Shown here in pieces: positions 1 to 10,212 of a stretch of DNA of 64,000 nucleotides. Numbering within the stretch: position 1 is the first letter of the stretch; the number at the start of each line of letters is the position of its first letter. The notes under the pieces were generated by a model. It was not told the origin of the DNA, ran no database searches, and worked only from the letters and a program-made list of their open reading frames with translations. The DNA comes from Mycoplasma_N cavipharyngis (GTDB lineage: Bacteria > Bacillota_I > Bacilli_A > Mycoplasmatales > Mycoplasmoidaceae): NCBI RefSeq assembly GCF_042984175.1, contig NZ_CP155569.1, forward strand, positions 970,254-1,034,253. Reading direction: 5' to 3'. A program made the translations under genes and the position numbers.

Positions 1-884
1 TTTTTTCTTGTTGCTTCAGGAAAAACTTTTTGGTGTCATAATTCTTGATTGCGTTTTTTTAATTCGTGCAATTGATCTTTTTGCATTTGTCTTAATGCTC
101 GTTTTTGATCTTCAATTGCTCTTTTATCATCAAGATGTTTAATTGGTTTAATTCAAGCCATCTCTTTTTCAAGATCTAATTCTTTATTAATAATAATTTT
201 GCGATGACTAGTTTTTTTATCAATAAAGTTTTTTAAAATTTCCACTTCAATCGCTCTTGGTTCTAAAAGTTCTTGAGTTCGTGAGTTTTTAACTCTAAAA
301 ATTAAAACATAACGTTCACGATCAGATTGGATTTTAGCGGTTTCATTAAGATCCTTTTTTTTCCAAAAAGTGAAATTGATTTTTGGTAAGACAAATTTTT
401 TAGAATTATTTTTCTTAGTTAAATCAATTCGATGGCTTTTTTGGTGTAATAAGGCATTATTAGAAACAGTATTAATACTTTCAGTAGCAAAAGTTTCACG
501 TTGAACTTGACTTATAGCATAAGTTTCTTCAGCTAATTTTTCAAAATATGTTTCTAAAGGAAATTTGTCTAATATTTTAGGTGCGACATATTTTGTTTTA
601 TTTTTTTTAGCAATTTGTTTAGCATCAAAAATTAATGCTTGTTTTAATCTTTTATGAAGTTCTTTTGGTTTTGGTCTTTGGATCGAATAAGTTGAGACAA
701 TTTCAAAACCTTTTAAGTTTTGTGATCTTAAATATTCTTTAATTGTTCTTCAAACTTCATCGCGTTTTTGCCCACCACTACGTTTATCAAGCTCATTAGA
801 CTTAGCGTTTGATTTCTTTTTTTTAACAAAAAAGAATAAAACTGCAGCAATGACAAAAACAATTACTATAAATGCTGAATTCAT
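1..884 (-). CDS. membrane-anchored hypothetical protein, C-terminal part outside window
   Basis: The frame opens at an ATG whose A is at 884 and stays open with TGA read as Trp to the window edge, so the C-terminus is missing. The N-terminus (MNSAFIVIVFVIAAVLFFFV) is one hydrophobic segment followed by a run of lysines, as expected for a signal anchor with a cytoplasmic body. The remaining visible 270 or so residues are very rich in Lys, Glu and Gln, with a charged, probably helical tail, and no catalytic motif that I recognise. It is divergent from rpsT. It may belong to the conserved mycoplasma proteins found near tig, but I cannot confirm this by eye. Function unknown. Confidence 0.7.
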
Positions 885-1167
885 AAAAAATTATTAGTAA
901 GAAATTGATTCTTTCTAAAAGATTCCTAAAACGTTTTTAAAATATATAATTAATAATAAAATTTTTAATCATAAATTAATCACTAATCAATTATTTTAAG
1001 TTAATAAATTATGATTTTTTAAAAATTTTTTCATTATAATTTAAAAAGTTCATTTTATCTTAAAAAAAATTATAAAATGAAAATTGATCTTTGATTTTTA
1101 TTATTTAACAAAAATAACAATTTAAGAAAAAACAGCATTTCAATTCTAAAAAAGAAATTAATTTCAC

Positions 1168-1428
1168 GTGGCAAACATTAAATCAAACGCTAAAAGTGCT
1201 GAAAAAGCACGTAAGGCGAGAGTTATCAACAAAGCACAAAAATCATACTTAAGAAATCGAATTAAAGAAGCTAAAGCAACTGCTAATAATGATAAAGTTA
1301 ATTTAGCTTTTAAAACGATTGATAGTAAAGCAAGTAAGGGTTTAATTAAAAAAACTACAGCCAACCGCTTAAAATCCCGTCTTGCTAAACATGTTAATAA
1401 GTTAAATTCTCCCCAAGCAACTGAATAG
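1168..1428 (+). CDS. rpsT: 30S ribosomal protein S20
   Basis: An 86-residue, strongly basic protein beginning MANIKSNAKSAEKARKAR, the hallmark N-terminus of S20, a primary binder of 16S rRNA in the 30S body. The start codon is GTG at 1168; no in-frame ATG precedes it, and the second residue Ala fits the family. Only a weak purine stretch (AAAAGAAA) lies upstream. Family length is about 87 aa, so the gene is complete. It is followed after 73 bases by rpsU on the same strand, and the two probably share a transcript. A TATAAT-like element lies near 1034, consistent with a promoter ahead of this small ribosomal operon. Confidence 0.96.
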   Translation: MANIKSNAKSAEKARKARVINKAQKSYLRNRIKEAKATANNDKVNLAFKTIDSKASKGLIKKTTANRLKSRLAKHVNKLNSPQATE

Positions 1429-1501
1429 AAAAATTGTTAAAAATAAAGTCAAAATCAATATTATTAATTTAATAGTAATTGAACAGGAGGTGAATCTTTC
1501 A

Positions 1502-1666
1502 ATGGCAAAAGTCAAGGTGGTTAACAATGAGGTTGAACACGCTTTAAAAGAGTTTAAACGTATTTCTAGTGAAATTCGTCGTACTAAAAAGAAATATGAT
1601 TTTTATTTACGTCCTGGTTTAAAAGCACGTGAAAAATCAAAAGCAGCTGCTAAAAAACGTCATTAA
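1502..1666 (+). CDS. rpsU: 30S ribosomal protein S21
   Basis: A 54-codon ORF: MAKVKVVNNEVEHALKEFKR at the N-terminus, then an RRTKKKYDFYLRPG segment and a lysine-rich tail ending KKRH. This matches S21, the small subunit protein near the anti-Shine-Dalgarno end of 16S rRNA. A strong Shine-Dalgarno sequence, AGGAGGTG at 1485-1492, sits about 9 bases before the ATG. Such sites are rare in this window, and they are expected here because S21 influences anti-SD availability. It follows rpsT and precedes tig. Confidence 0.96.
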   Translation: MAKVKVVNNEVEHALKEFKRISSEIRRTKKKYDFYLRPGLKAREKSKAAAKKRH

Positions 1667-1751
1667 TTAAAATTAGTAAAATTTTAATTAAAACTAATTT
1701 TTATAACGTGCTAAATCGATAATAATAAAAAAACAAAATAAATTTAGATAA

Positions 1752-3110
1752 ATGAAAATTTTAGATTTTACTACTGAAAATAATACAACTCAAGTTAGAG
1801 TATTAATTGAGCCCAAAATCTTTAAAGAAGCTAGTGAAAAACAATTAAAGGTGTTATTATCTGAAGTTAAAGTTCCTGGTTTCAGAAAAGGTAAAGCCCC
1901 TGTAGAAATGGCTGAAAAATCAGTTAATAAGGAGGAATGGTTAGAAAAAAGTTTAAAAAAAGTTTCATTAATTGCTAGTAATTGATTAGAAAACCAAGAT
2001 GATGAACGGGTTGAAGAAATTCTTGGTGAACCAATTGGTTATGAAGTGATTAAGTTTGATCCCCAAGAGAAAACTGTTGAAGTCAAAATTAATTATGAAT
2101 CATTACCAATAGCAACACTTGATGATTATACTAAAATTATTTCTCATAATCCTGATGTTAAAATCGTTAAAGTAACTGAAGAGCGATTAGCAGACGTTGT
2201 TGAAAAACGTTTAGCTGAAAATGCGATGCTAATTTCAACAGATCAACCTGCAACTAATAAAGACGTTGTCATTTTTGATTTTCAAGGTTCACTAAACAAT
2301 AAAATTCTAGCCAATGCTAAAGCTGAAAAATATGAATTAGATTTGGCTAATTCTCATTTTATTTCTGGTTATGCTGAAGAATTAATCGGTTTAAAAAAAG
2401 GTGATAAAAAAACTTTTACAATTAAGTTTCCTAACAATTATCATGCTGAAGATTTAAAAGGACAAAACGTTGTTTTTGATGTCGAAATTCATGATGTTAA
2501 AGTTAAAGAAATTCCTAAATTAGATGAACAATATGTCTCTCAATTTACTAATCTAAAAGAAAAAACAGTTGAGGGCTATAAAAAATACATTCATGAACAA
2601 TTAATTGCTGAAAATAAAGATAAAAGAGAAAAAGCATTAAAAAATGAAGTTTTAATTTGGTTGTTAAATAATAAAAATAATAAAATTAGTTATTTACCAG
2701 AAAATACCATTAAAAAAGAATTTGCTGGTTTTTATCATGATGCAGTTAAAATGATTGATGAAACTTATAAAAATATGGGTGGGTATAAAAAATACTTACA
2801 ACTAATTAATGTTACTGATGAACAATTTAGAGAAAATGTTTATTTTGATACAGTTAATGCTTTAGTGTTATATGTAATGACTCATGCTATTGCTAAAAAA
2901 GAGAACATTAAAGTTGAAGAATTAGATCTTGAAGTTGCTAAAATCGAAATTCAAAATCGTACTAAAAAAGTCATTAACAGTTTTGATGAAAAAACGACTT
3001 TAAAACGAATTGCTTTACAAAAAAAAGTAATTGATTTTTTAACTAATAATGTTGTTTATGAAGAAAAATTCGAAGAGAAAAAAGACGAAGCACAAAAAAC
3101 TAATGATTAA
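1752..3110 (+). CDS. tig: trigger factor (ribosome-associated chaperone/PPIase)
   Basis: A 452-residue protein, continuous only when the TGA at 1983 is read as Trp. The N-terminal domain carries the ribosome-binding signature GFRKGKAP (about residues 43-50), which docks trigger factor on L23 at the tunnel exit. The middle region has the FKBP-like pattern (KDVVIFDFQGSLNN, GLKKGDKKTFTIKFPNNY), and the C-terminal half is the helical chaperone module with a charged end (EEKFEEKKDEAQKTND). The length is slightly above the E. coli protein. It sits after rpsT-rpsU and is likely co-transcribed or closely following. There is no sign of damage. Confidence 0.95.
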
Positions 3111-3271
3111 GAATTAAATTATTTATGTATATTAGTTTAATTTTGCTTCTAAAACGTTGAAAATAATAATCTAAACAAATAAATGCCTTTTAATAAAAAT
3201 AAGTTGTTATAATTAATAAACATATTTAGATTGTTGAAAAATTTTAAAAAAATAGGTTTTGCTAAAAAATT

Positions 3272-4252
3272 ATGGAATCAAAGAAACCAGTTTACCCTGA
3301 CGAAAATTCATGATTAGTCAGTCATATTATTCGTTATTTTAAATCAATTAAAACTCATAATGGTTATACTCTCTGAGATGAGTTAAATTTGTTTTTTCAG
3401 CCTGATAAGGATGAATGTGATTATATTTATGATGCAACTGAGAATAATATTTTATATCCTATACTATCATATCAAACAAAAAATCGCAAAGTAATTCTTT
3501 CTGATTTTGAATGAATTTGTCCTTTAGTCCATGATTTAAAAACTGCTAATTTTTTAAAATCAAACGAACCAGCATTAGATCATAGTTCTTCTAATGGCAC
3601 CAAATTAAATCACGAATCAGTTCAAACAATCAGTCAAATGACTAATGAACAACAAATGCAACAACAACCAGTTGCTAAACCAGTTGTTCATAAAGAAAAA
3701 CGGGGTTTTTTTGCTTGATTAGCTTCACTATTTAAAACTCGATCCAAAAAAATCGAAACCACTAGTGAACAAATTAATAATAATGCTACAACAAATAATC
3801 ATTCTACTATGACAAATCAGTTAGCAGTGGTTGAAAAAAATAATCAGCAAATGATTTCTTATCATCATGATCAAATGTCACAAACAACTGAAGAATCAGA
3901 AATTAATTTAGACATTGATCAATATGCTGCTAAATTAGTTGATATTAATGGTGTTGATTTGTTTCAAGCAAAAGAAGTATTATTAGCAACTTCTTATAAT
4001 CGAAGAGCTAGTTATCGTTTATTTGTTTATAACTTAGAAACTGATTTGGAATTAGGATTGCCAATTTTAAAAGTTAATTTTGATTTAAGTTTCTTATACA
4101 ATTCTGGTATTTTTAATTCTGAAATTGGTAAAGAATTCAAAAAAATTTTAGAAAATAAAAAACAAGTTGAATTAGAATTTAAAATTCATAGTCCTGAACC
4201 AATCATTGATGCTCAATTAGAAGAATCCCAATTGATCAAAATTGCTGCTTAA
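3272..4252 (+). CDS. hypothetical cytoplasmic protein with Gln/Asn-rich linker
   Basis: A 326-residue frame from ATG 3272 (MESKKPVYPDENSWLVSHI), continuous with TGA as Trp; the last 147 residues end ...EESQLIKIAA. Two regions seem structured: residues 1-95, rich in Trp and aromatics, and about 205-326. They are joined by a low-complexity Gln/Asn/Thr linker that contains a basic aromatic patch (KEKRGFFAWLASLFKTR). No transmembrane segment or known catalytic motif is visible. A TATAAT at 3208-3213 is a plausible promoter about 60 bases upstream. trxA follows 27 bases downstream, suggesting co-transcription. I do not recognise the family. Confidence 0.75.
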
Positions 4253-4279
4253 TTTAAAAAATTAATTAAGAAAGGATCA

Positions 4280-4630
4280 ATGATGAAATCATATATTACT
4301 GTTGAAACTGCTGCACAATTTAAGAAATTATTAGAAACTGAAAAGTTTTTAATTGTTGATTATTTTGCTACTTGATGTCCTCCTTGCAAAATGTTTTCTA
4401 ACACTTTAGACACAGTTATAGTTAATGACTCTTTATCAAATTCTATTCAAATTGTTAAAGTTAATGTTGATGATTTAACAGATATTGCAAGTCAACAAGG
4501 AGTGCATACTTTACCAACAGTGGCGTTTTATCATCAAGGAAAAGAAGTTCATCGTTTTTTTGGTTTTAAACCAATTGCTGCGTTTTTAGAAGAAACTAAA
4601 CACGCTTTTGGTGAATCTGCTATTAAATAA
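4280..4630 (+). CDS. trxA: thioredoxin
   Basis: A 116-residue protein with an active site WCPPC at residues 32-36 (the Trp is encoded by TGA; the usual thioredoxin motif is WCGPC), followed by the conserved cis-Pro region TLPTVAFYHQGKEV. It reduces protein disulfides using thioredoxin reductase. Two tandem in-frame ATGs (4280 and 4283) follow an AAAGGA Shine-Dalgarno at about 4271; the first was chosen. The CPPC variant has a Pro replacing Gly, which may alter redox potential. It sits downstream of the hypothetical gene ending at 4252, and a hairpin terminator follows. Confidence 0.93.
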
Positions 4631-4638
4631 AATTTAAT

Positions 4639-4676
4639 AATAACACTTGTTTAGTTGCTAACAGGTGTTATTTATT
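4639..4676 (+). terminator. intrinsic terminator after trxA
   Basis: Inverted repeat: AATAACACTTG at 4639-4649 pairs with CAGGTGTTATT at 4662-4672 (one G-T), loop of 12 bases, followed by a T-rich tail. It ends the transcript containing 3272-4630. Confidence 0.7.
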
Positions 4677-4697
4677 TTATTGCAACTTATAATAATT

Positions 4698-5825
4698 ATG
4701 AAATCAATAATTACCCACCAACTATCTCAAGTAGTTAAAGTTGTGAGTCAAAATGCTATCACAACAACTAATGATGAACCATCATCTAATTTACCACCAT
4801 TAAATGAAACACAAGCAATATTAGTTTTTTTTGGTTTTGTTGGGTTTATTTTTCTTTTATCATTAATTAAAAAAATTTACTATTGATTTTGGTTACATAA
4901 ACGATATTACATTATTCCAAGAACCCAAATTAAAGGAATTGCTAATATTGCTATGGTAATATCAATGTCAGTAGCAATTATTTTCTCACTAACAATCTTA
5001 TCAGCTAATTCATTAGGTGTGATCTTTCGTGTTTATGTTGGTAGTAGGATTAGTATTGAAAGTATTTTAATTCGGATTGGTGGGATTTTATTTGGACCAT
5101 TTTTAGGGATTATTATTGGAGCACTAACTGATTTATTAACAGTGATTTTAACTTCAGGAATTTTCCATTATGGTTATTTCATTGCTGCAATCGCTTATGG
5201 TTTTTTATCAGGCTTAGTTAAAACTTTTATTGTTTATTCAAAAAATAAAAATTTTAACTTCTCTTGTTTGTGTACTGTTTTAATTGCTCTAATTATTGGT
5301 CTAACAGTTTTAATGTTTGAAAACTTATCTAGTGATTTTAAAATTGATAGTTTTGTTAGTTTTTCTTTTTTAAGTAAAAACTTAATGTTTTATGCGATTA
5401 TAACTTTATGTTTATTATCAGTATTTATTATTTGAGTATTATATCCATTATCAAAATACCGTAAATCAGCTCGTAATAACAAACCATATTTCATTAACTT
5501 ACCAAAATATGGACAAGTTAATATTGCTCTAAAAGGTCATAATCGCAGTGAAGTTAACTGGTACATTTTATTTATTGCTTCATTAACAATTAATTTAATG
5601 ATTCAAGTTGGTATTGACTTATTTTTATTACCAGTTTTTGATATTTCTATATCAACATTGCCTTTCAACCAATGATTTGCAGCGCGATTTGTTTTCTTAT
5701 GACCAATGTTATTTGTAAATACAATTTTAATTTATTTAGTTTCACGTCTAGTTTTACCAATTGTTAAATACCAATATACAGATGATATGGTTGAAGATAT
5801 TTATCAACCTTTATACTACAACTAA
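4698..5825 (+). CDS. ECF transporter S-component-like membrane protein
   Basis: A 375-residue polytopic membrane protein, continuous with TGA as Trp. The central part reads FRVYVGSRISIESILIRIGG then GILFGPFLGIIIGALTDLL, the pattern of folate-type (FolT-like) substrate-binding S components of energy-coupling-factor transporters. These bind a vitamin or similar solute and dock on a shared EcfA/A'/T module encoded elsewhere. An extra N-terminal membrane helix and a long C-terminal region make it larger than the usual S component of about 180 aa, as in other mycoplasma versions. ATG 4698 is chosen because it follows the trxA terminator; substrate cannot be read from sequence. Confidence 0.75.
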
Positions 5826-5850
5826 CAATTAAGTTGTTCATCACATTAAA

Positions 5851-5890
5851 AAAACATCCCATCATTTTTTGATCAATGGGATGTTTTTTA
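5851..5890. terminator. bidirectional terminator between convergent genes
   Basis: AAAACATCCCAT (5851-5862) and ATGGGATGTTTT (about 5877-5888) form a 12-bp stem with A-runs before and T-runs after, suited to ending both the plus-strand gene at 5825 and the minus-strand lspA at 5921. Confidence 0.8.
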
Positions 5891-5920
5891 TTTGATATTT
5901 ATTGATTTTAAGATGATTAA

Positions 5921-6604
5921 TTATGATTGTACTTTTTTTTGCTGATCATTATTTTCTGATTCTGCTGCTTCTTCAGCTTTGATTTGGTTTAATCTAGCTT
6001 TAGCATCTTGTCAAGAAAAATAAAAAGATCCTAGAACAACTAGACCAATGCCAATTAAAATAAAAACATCAGGAAAGTTAAAAATGGAATTATTATCAAT
6101 TGTTCAATAGTCAACAACAGCATTAACTGCTAAATAAAGGTTGTTATCAACTAATTGAGTTTTATCTAAGTTAGTACCAAAATAATCAGGAACTAAACGA
6201 TCAATAAAATTAGACATTCCTGATGCAAAAACTAAAGTTACTGCTATAGCATTATAATATTTCGTATTATGAATTAAAATGATCCCTGTTAGAATTACAG
6301 GAATAATTTGTAAAACATAAACAGCAGCAGCATTATTACTTAATAGTCCAAAAGAAATTCCAGTATTTGCTGCAATTTTAGTTGTTGCTTGATTAAAATT
6401 AGCAGCAAATGTTAAATTAAGATAATGTTGTCTTAATCCAAAGGAAATGCCAAAAATAATAATCATTACTAATGAAGTAATGGCGTAATTAATTAAAAGT
6501 TTTTTGCGTTGCACAACAAATAAATCAAAATAATAATTTCTAATGTTATTTTTTTGTGCTAATCAAAAATTAGGATCAACAAATTTTTCTAATACGTTTT
6601 TCAC
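5921..6604 (-). CDS. lspA: lipoprotein signal peptidase (signal peptidase II)
   Basis: It cleaves prolipoprotein signal peptides ahead of the lipidated Cys, and so should process the lipoproteins encoded later in this window. Conserved blocks are visible: NTGISFG (the NxG block), SNFIDR carrying the first catalytic Asp, and VVDYWTIDNNSIFNFPDVF with the second catalytic Asp. Four hydrophobic helices are present, followed by a soluble charged tail (EEAAESENNDQQKK). A GTG at 6604, three bases after the ppa stop, adds 30 residues in frame ahead of MQRKKLL at 6514; I favour it because it keeps tight operon spacing, but 6514 remains possible. 227 aa with the long start. Confidence 0.9.
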
Positions 6605-6607
6605 AAT

Positions 6608-7165
6608 TTATTTACAATATTTCTCAGGATGTTTTTTTTGCATTAATTTTAAAAATTCAGATTTATCTAAATGATGATATTGCTCATATAAATGTTGGCA
6701 TTCTTGTAATTCTTGAATTGCATAATCTAGATCATGAAAACTACCAACATCAACTTTTTTCTTTTCTAAATTTTTATAAGTCATAAAAAAGTCTTTAATT
6801 TCAGCTAATAAATGTTCTGGTAAATCTTTTAATGATTGATAATTACTATATCTTGGATCAACGTCAATTACAGTAATTAGTTTCGTATCAGTTTCATCTT
6901 GATCAACCATACTCATTGCTCCTAAAACTCGTACAGGAACGATTGATCCAACTTGAAATGCTTGATCAGCAATTACTAAAGCATCTAATTCATCCCCATC
7001 CCAATCAATTGTTTTTTCAATTAAACCATAATTGTGAGGGTATGATCCTGCACCATATAAAATTCGATCAACATAAATTTTATGATCACTACGATTATAT
7101 TCATATTTAATTTTAGAAAATTTTGGGATTTCAATCATTACATTTAAAACAAAACTGTTTTTCAT
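6608..7165 (-). CDS. ppa: inorganic pyrophosphatase (family I)
   Basis: It hydrolyses pyrophosphate to two phosphates in the cytoplasm, pulling biosynthetic reactions forward. It is 185 aa from ATG 7165 (MKNSFVLNVMIEIPKFS). The active-site block DWDGDELDALV carries the metal-binding Asp residues; the N-terminal IEIPKFSKIKYE and YPHNYGLIEKT blocks also match the soluble family. An upstream in-frame extension of nine residues exists, but a GAAAGG ribosome site about 9 bases before 7165 decides the start. lspA follows after three bases, so the two form an operon. Confidence 0.95.
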   Translation of the reverse strand: MKNSFVLNVMIEIPKFSKIKYEYNRSDHKIYVDRILYGAGSYPHNYGLIEKTIDWDGDELDALVIADQAFQVGSIVPVRVLGAMSMVDQDETDTKLITVIDVDPRYSNYQSLKDLPEHLLAEIKDFFMTYKNLEKKKVDVGSFHDLDYAIQELQECQHLYEQYHHLDKSEFLKLMQKKHPEKYCK

Positions 7166-7468
7166 ATCATAAAACCTTTCAAAAATTATCAATTGTTATT
7201 GATTTATTATCAAATGAATCAATTTTTTTAAGTTTATGCTCAAAATAGCTTAAAAAAATTAATTACTAATTTTTTAATTATATTGCAACTATTGAAAAAT
7301 ATAATATTAAATCAAAAACAAATAAAAAATTTTATCTTTTTTTAGCCATCAAGTATTAACAAGTTTTTTTAATGAGATTAGTTAGTAATTTTGTTACTAA
7401 ATTGTTTAAAAATAATTTAAAATTATTTTTTCCTATTTATTAAGTGTTTATCAAAATTAAAAAATTTT
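7166..7468. other. divergent intergenic region between ppa and apt
   Basis: About 300 bases of very AT-rich DNA separating the divergent ppa and apt genes. It should hold both promoters. I see T- and A-rich tracts but no convincing gene, structured RNA or repeat. Confidence 0.5.
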
Positions 7469-7996
7469 ATGGATCAAAAGTATTTAAAAGAAATTTATCA
7501 CCAAATTGTTAATGTGGACAACTTTCCTATTAAAGGAATTAATTTTAAAGATATTACACCATTGTTTTTAAAGCCAGAATTAGTTAACAAAATTATTGAT
7601 GAATTAGTTGTTTTTGCAATTGATATGAAAGCTGATGTTATTTTAGCACCTGAATCACGTGGTTTTTTATTTGGTCTACCAACTGCACTAAAGGCCAATT
7701 TACCTTTTGTTTTAGCAAGAAAACCAGAAAAATTACCACGAGAAACTGTTAGTGAACCTTGTGTTTTAGAATATGCTAAAACTGCTTTTCATGTTCATCA
7801 AGACGCAATTCTACCTAATCAAAGAGTTTTGATTATTGATGATTTATTAGCAACTGGTGGAACTACTAATTGTTTAGCAAAACTAATTAAAAAACTTGGT
7901 GGGATTTTAATTGGTAGTGCTTTTTGTGTTGAAATTAAAGCACTAAATGGTCGAGCCAATGCTTCTACACCAGTGTTTGCAGTTGTTAGTTACTAA
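7469..7996 (+). CDS. apt: adenine phosphoribosyltransferase
   Basis: A purine salvage enzyme converting adenine and PRPP to AMP, important in mollicutes that lack de novo purine synthesis. 175 aa, full family length. Diagnostic blocks: FPIKGINFKDITPLF near the N-terminus, APESRGFLFG for adenine recognition, the flexible-loop region RKPEKLPRE, and the PRPP-binding loop VLIIDDLLATGGTT at about residues 120-133. It starts at ATG 7469 with little ribosome-site signal. It converges with the minus-strand lipoprotein gene ending at 8041; no clear terminator hairpin lies in the 44-base gap. Confidence 0.96.
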   Translation: MDQKYLKEIYHQIVNVDNFPIKGINFKDITPLFLKPELVNKIIDELVVFAIDMKADVILAPESRGFLFGLPTALKANLPFVLARKPEKLPRETVSEPCVLEYAKTAFHVHQDAILPNQRVLIIDDLLATGGTTNCLAKLIKKLGGILIGSAFCVEIKALNGRANASTPVFAVVSY

Positions 7997-8040
7997 AAAC
8001 AGCCAGCATAAAATCACAAATTAATTCTAAAATTCTTTTA

Positions 8041-10152
8041 TTATTTTTTTGCTGTTGAATCAGTTGCATTAGCTTGATTGCGATCAACTAGTGTTACATT
8101 AAGAAGTGTAGCAAGAATTTTGACATTATCAAAAGATCAGTTTTCAACAAGATAATTAAATTCATTTTTTTGATAACCCAAATCATCTAAACCATTATTA
8201 TTTTTAATTTGATTGTTAGCAGGAGATGGTCTAACTGTTTTTAAATTACTGTCAAATAAAATTGCAGCAAAATCTTTAATTCAAGTTTTTAACTTAGTAT
8301 CAAAATCTTGATTGTTATTTAAAACTTGAGTTGGTTTAGAATTATTTAATTCTTTAATTGCATCAAATAATTTTTGATATGTTTCATTAGTTCAATTATT
8401 AACATTTGATAATAAAAATCTTAATAAGTTTTCAAAAAAACTAACAAGATCTTTTTTGATGTTTTTTAATAAATAATTATTAAAAAATTGATTTGGTTCA
8501 AAAAATTCAAGAAATTTTTGAGCAACTTGATTATGAATCTGATTAGATTGATTATCTTTTGTTGAAGTTGTAGTTGAAGTTGATGAATTAGAATTATTTT
8601 TTAAATCTTGAAAGTAATTGTTATTAACTAAATCTTGACCTGCTTGAATTAGATTAATCATGGAACTATTATTAATCTGATCAGCAACAATAAAATTAAA
8701 ATTATTGACTAAATCAGATTGACTTAGTTTTTTTGTGCCCACTTGATCTAAGTTTGTTGTTAAATTAAAAACTAAATTATCAGTAAATTTAGGATTATTT
8801 GCTAATCAACTAACTAGTTTTTGATAATTATTATTTGCACTAATAAATGTATTAAATGAATCGTTTGCCATCACACCTAATCATTTAGATAAATATAGTT
8901 GATAAAAACTAATTCCTGATGATTTAAGTAAAGCTAAAAATGATTTACCAGTTTGATTTTGGGATAAAATCTTATTTAAACTGGCATCATTTTCTAAAGT
9001 TGATTTTCTAAATACAGTTTCATTACCCTTTGTTCCAGCAATTTCATGTACTAAATTTTGATCTGATAAATTAAGTTTAAAAAGTTGTTTGTGTTGATGA
9101 GCATCAGTTTTTAAATATTGAAGATCTCATAAAGGGTTTAATTTGTGTCATTCACTAACTGTTGCTTCAGGTGTGTTTTTTGGTGTTAAACTTAATTTTA
9201 AAAAGATGTCTTGAGCAATTTTTTTATGACCAATCATTGTTGGGTGAATGTCAAACAAATTATGAGCATATTCTCTAGCATGATTGTTTCAATTAGCTTG
9301 ATCATATACATGAACTCAATTAACATTATTGGTTTTTGCTATTTGACCAATTGTATTAACATTTAATTGGTTTAAAAGATCATCTAATGAGAACTTAAAT
9401 AAACCATGACTAAATGCTTGTTCAATGGTTTCACTAATTCTTAATAATGGTTTAGGATAATCAGTTAAAACAATTTCAGCATTAGGATTAATGGCTTTAA
9501 TGCGATTAATTAATTTTTGATAATTAGTAGCAATGTTAAGAAAAAAACTTATACTACTTTCTGGAGTAATAAAATTTAGGAATTGATTTGATGATAATAC
9601 TGATAATAAAGCATTGCCACCTAATGAAATGGTAATTAAATTAGCGTTTTTAATTTTATTAATTACTTGATCAAAATCTGAAGCAGCAAAATTTTTAAAA
9701 TAGTTTTCTAGACGATTTTTATATGGATTGTGCTCTAATTGATTATTTTGTTTGACTTGTTGAAAATATTGAATTCTTTGACTAACTTGATAATCTGAAT
9801 TAGGTTGACCTAAAAAGTATAATCAATCAGTAATTTGTGATCCTGAAACTGCTAAATTAGTAAAATCATTTAAAACTAATGAATCATTACTATTAATATA
9901 ATGGGCTAAAAATGCTGGATAACTTCATCCATTAACATTTTTTAAATTATTATATTCACCACTAGCATCAATTCCACCTAAATCAGCATTATAGCCAGCA
10001 GCAATTGAATCACCAATTGCAACATAATTAACTGCTTGTTGTCTGTTAGTTGATTTTGTTGGTAATCGTGAACATGCTGAGAGCACAATTGATCCAGTCA
10101 AACCAATTGTTGCAACAAACATTAAGTGTTTTTTAAATTTAAAGTTTTTTAT
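8041..10152 (-). CDS. SGNH/GDSL-hydrolase lipoprotein, copy 1
   Basis: A surface lipoprotein with a lipobox (IVLSAC) and an SGNH-hydrolase domain: block I YVAIGDSIAAGYN with the catalytic Ser, block III ISLGGNAL, and block V FDIHPT with the Asp/His pair. It probably cleaves esters (lipid or host glycan acetyl groups) outside the cell; the substrate is unknown. About 300 C-terminal residues are Asn/Gln-rich and lack a recognisable domain. The first ATG (10122) gives a signal peptide with no positive residues. The open frame extends upstream through a Lys-rich stretch to an ATA codon at 10152, after AAGGAAA. I therefore extended the gene to a non-ATG start. A paralogue lies at 11530-13745. Confidence 0.8.
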
Positions 10153-10212
10153 AGTTAATAATTTCCTTACTTTAAAACTGAGTTTTATTATAAAGATTAA
10201 ATTAATTAATCA

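Noticed and set aside
1985..2045. Apparent split of trigger factor and many other genes at TGA
   Set aside because: TGA encodes Trp in this lineage; reading it so gives full-length conserved proteins.
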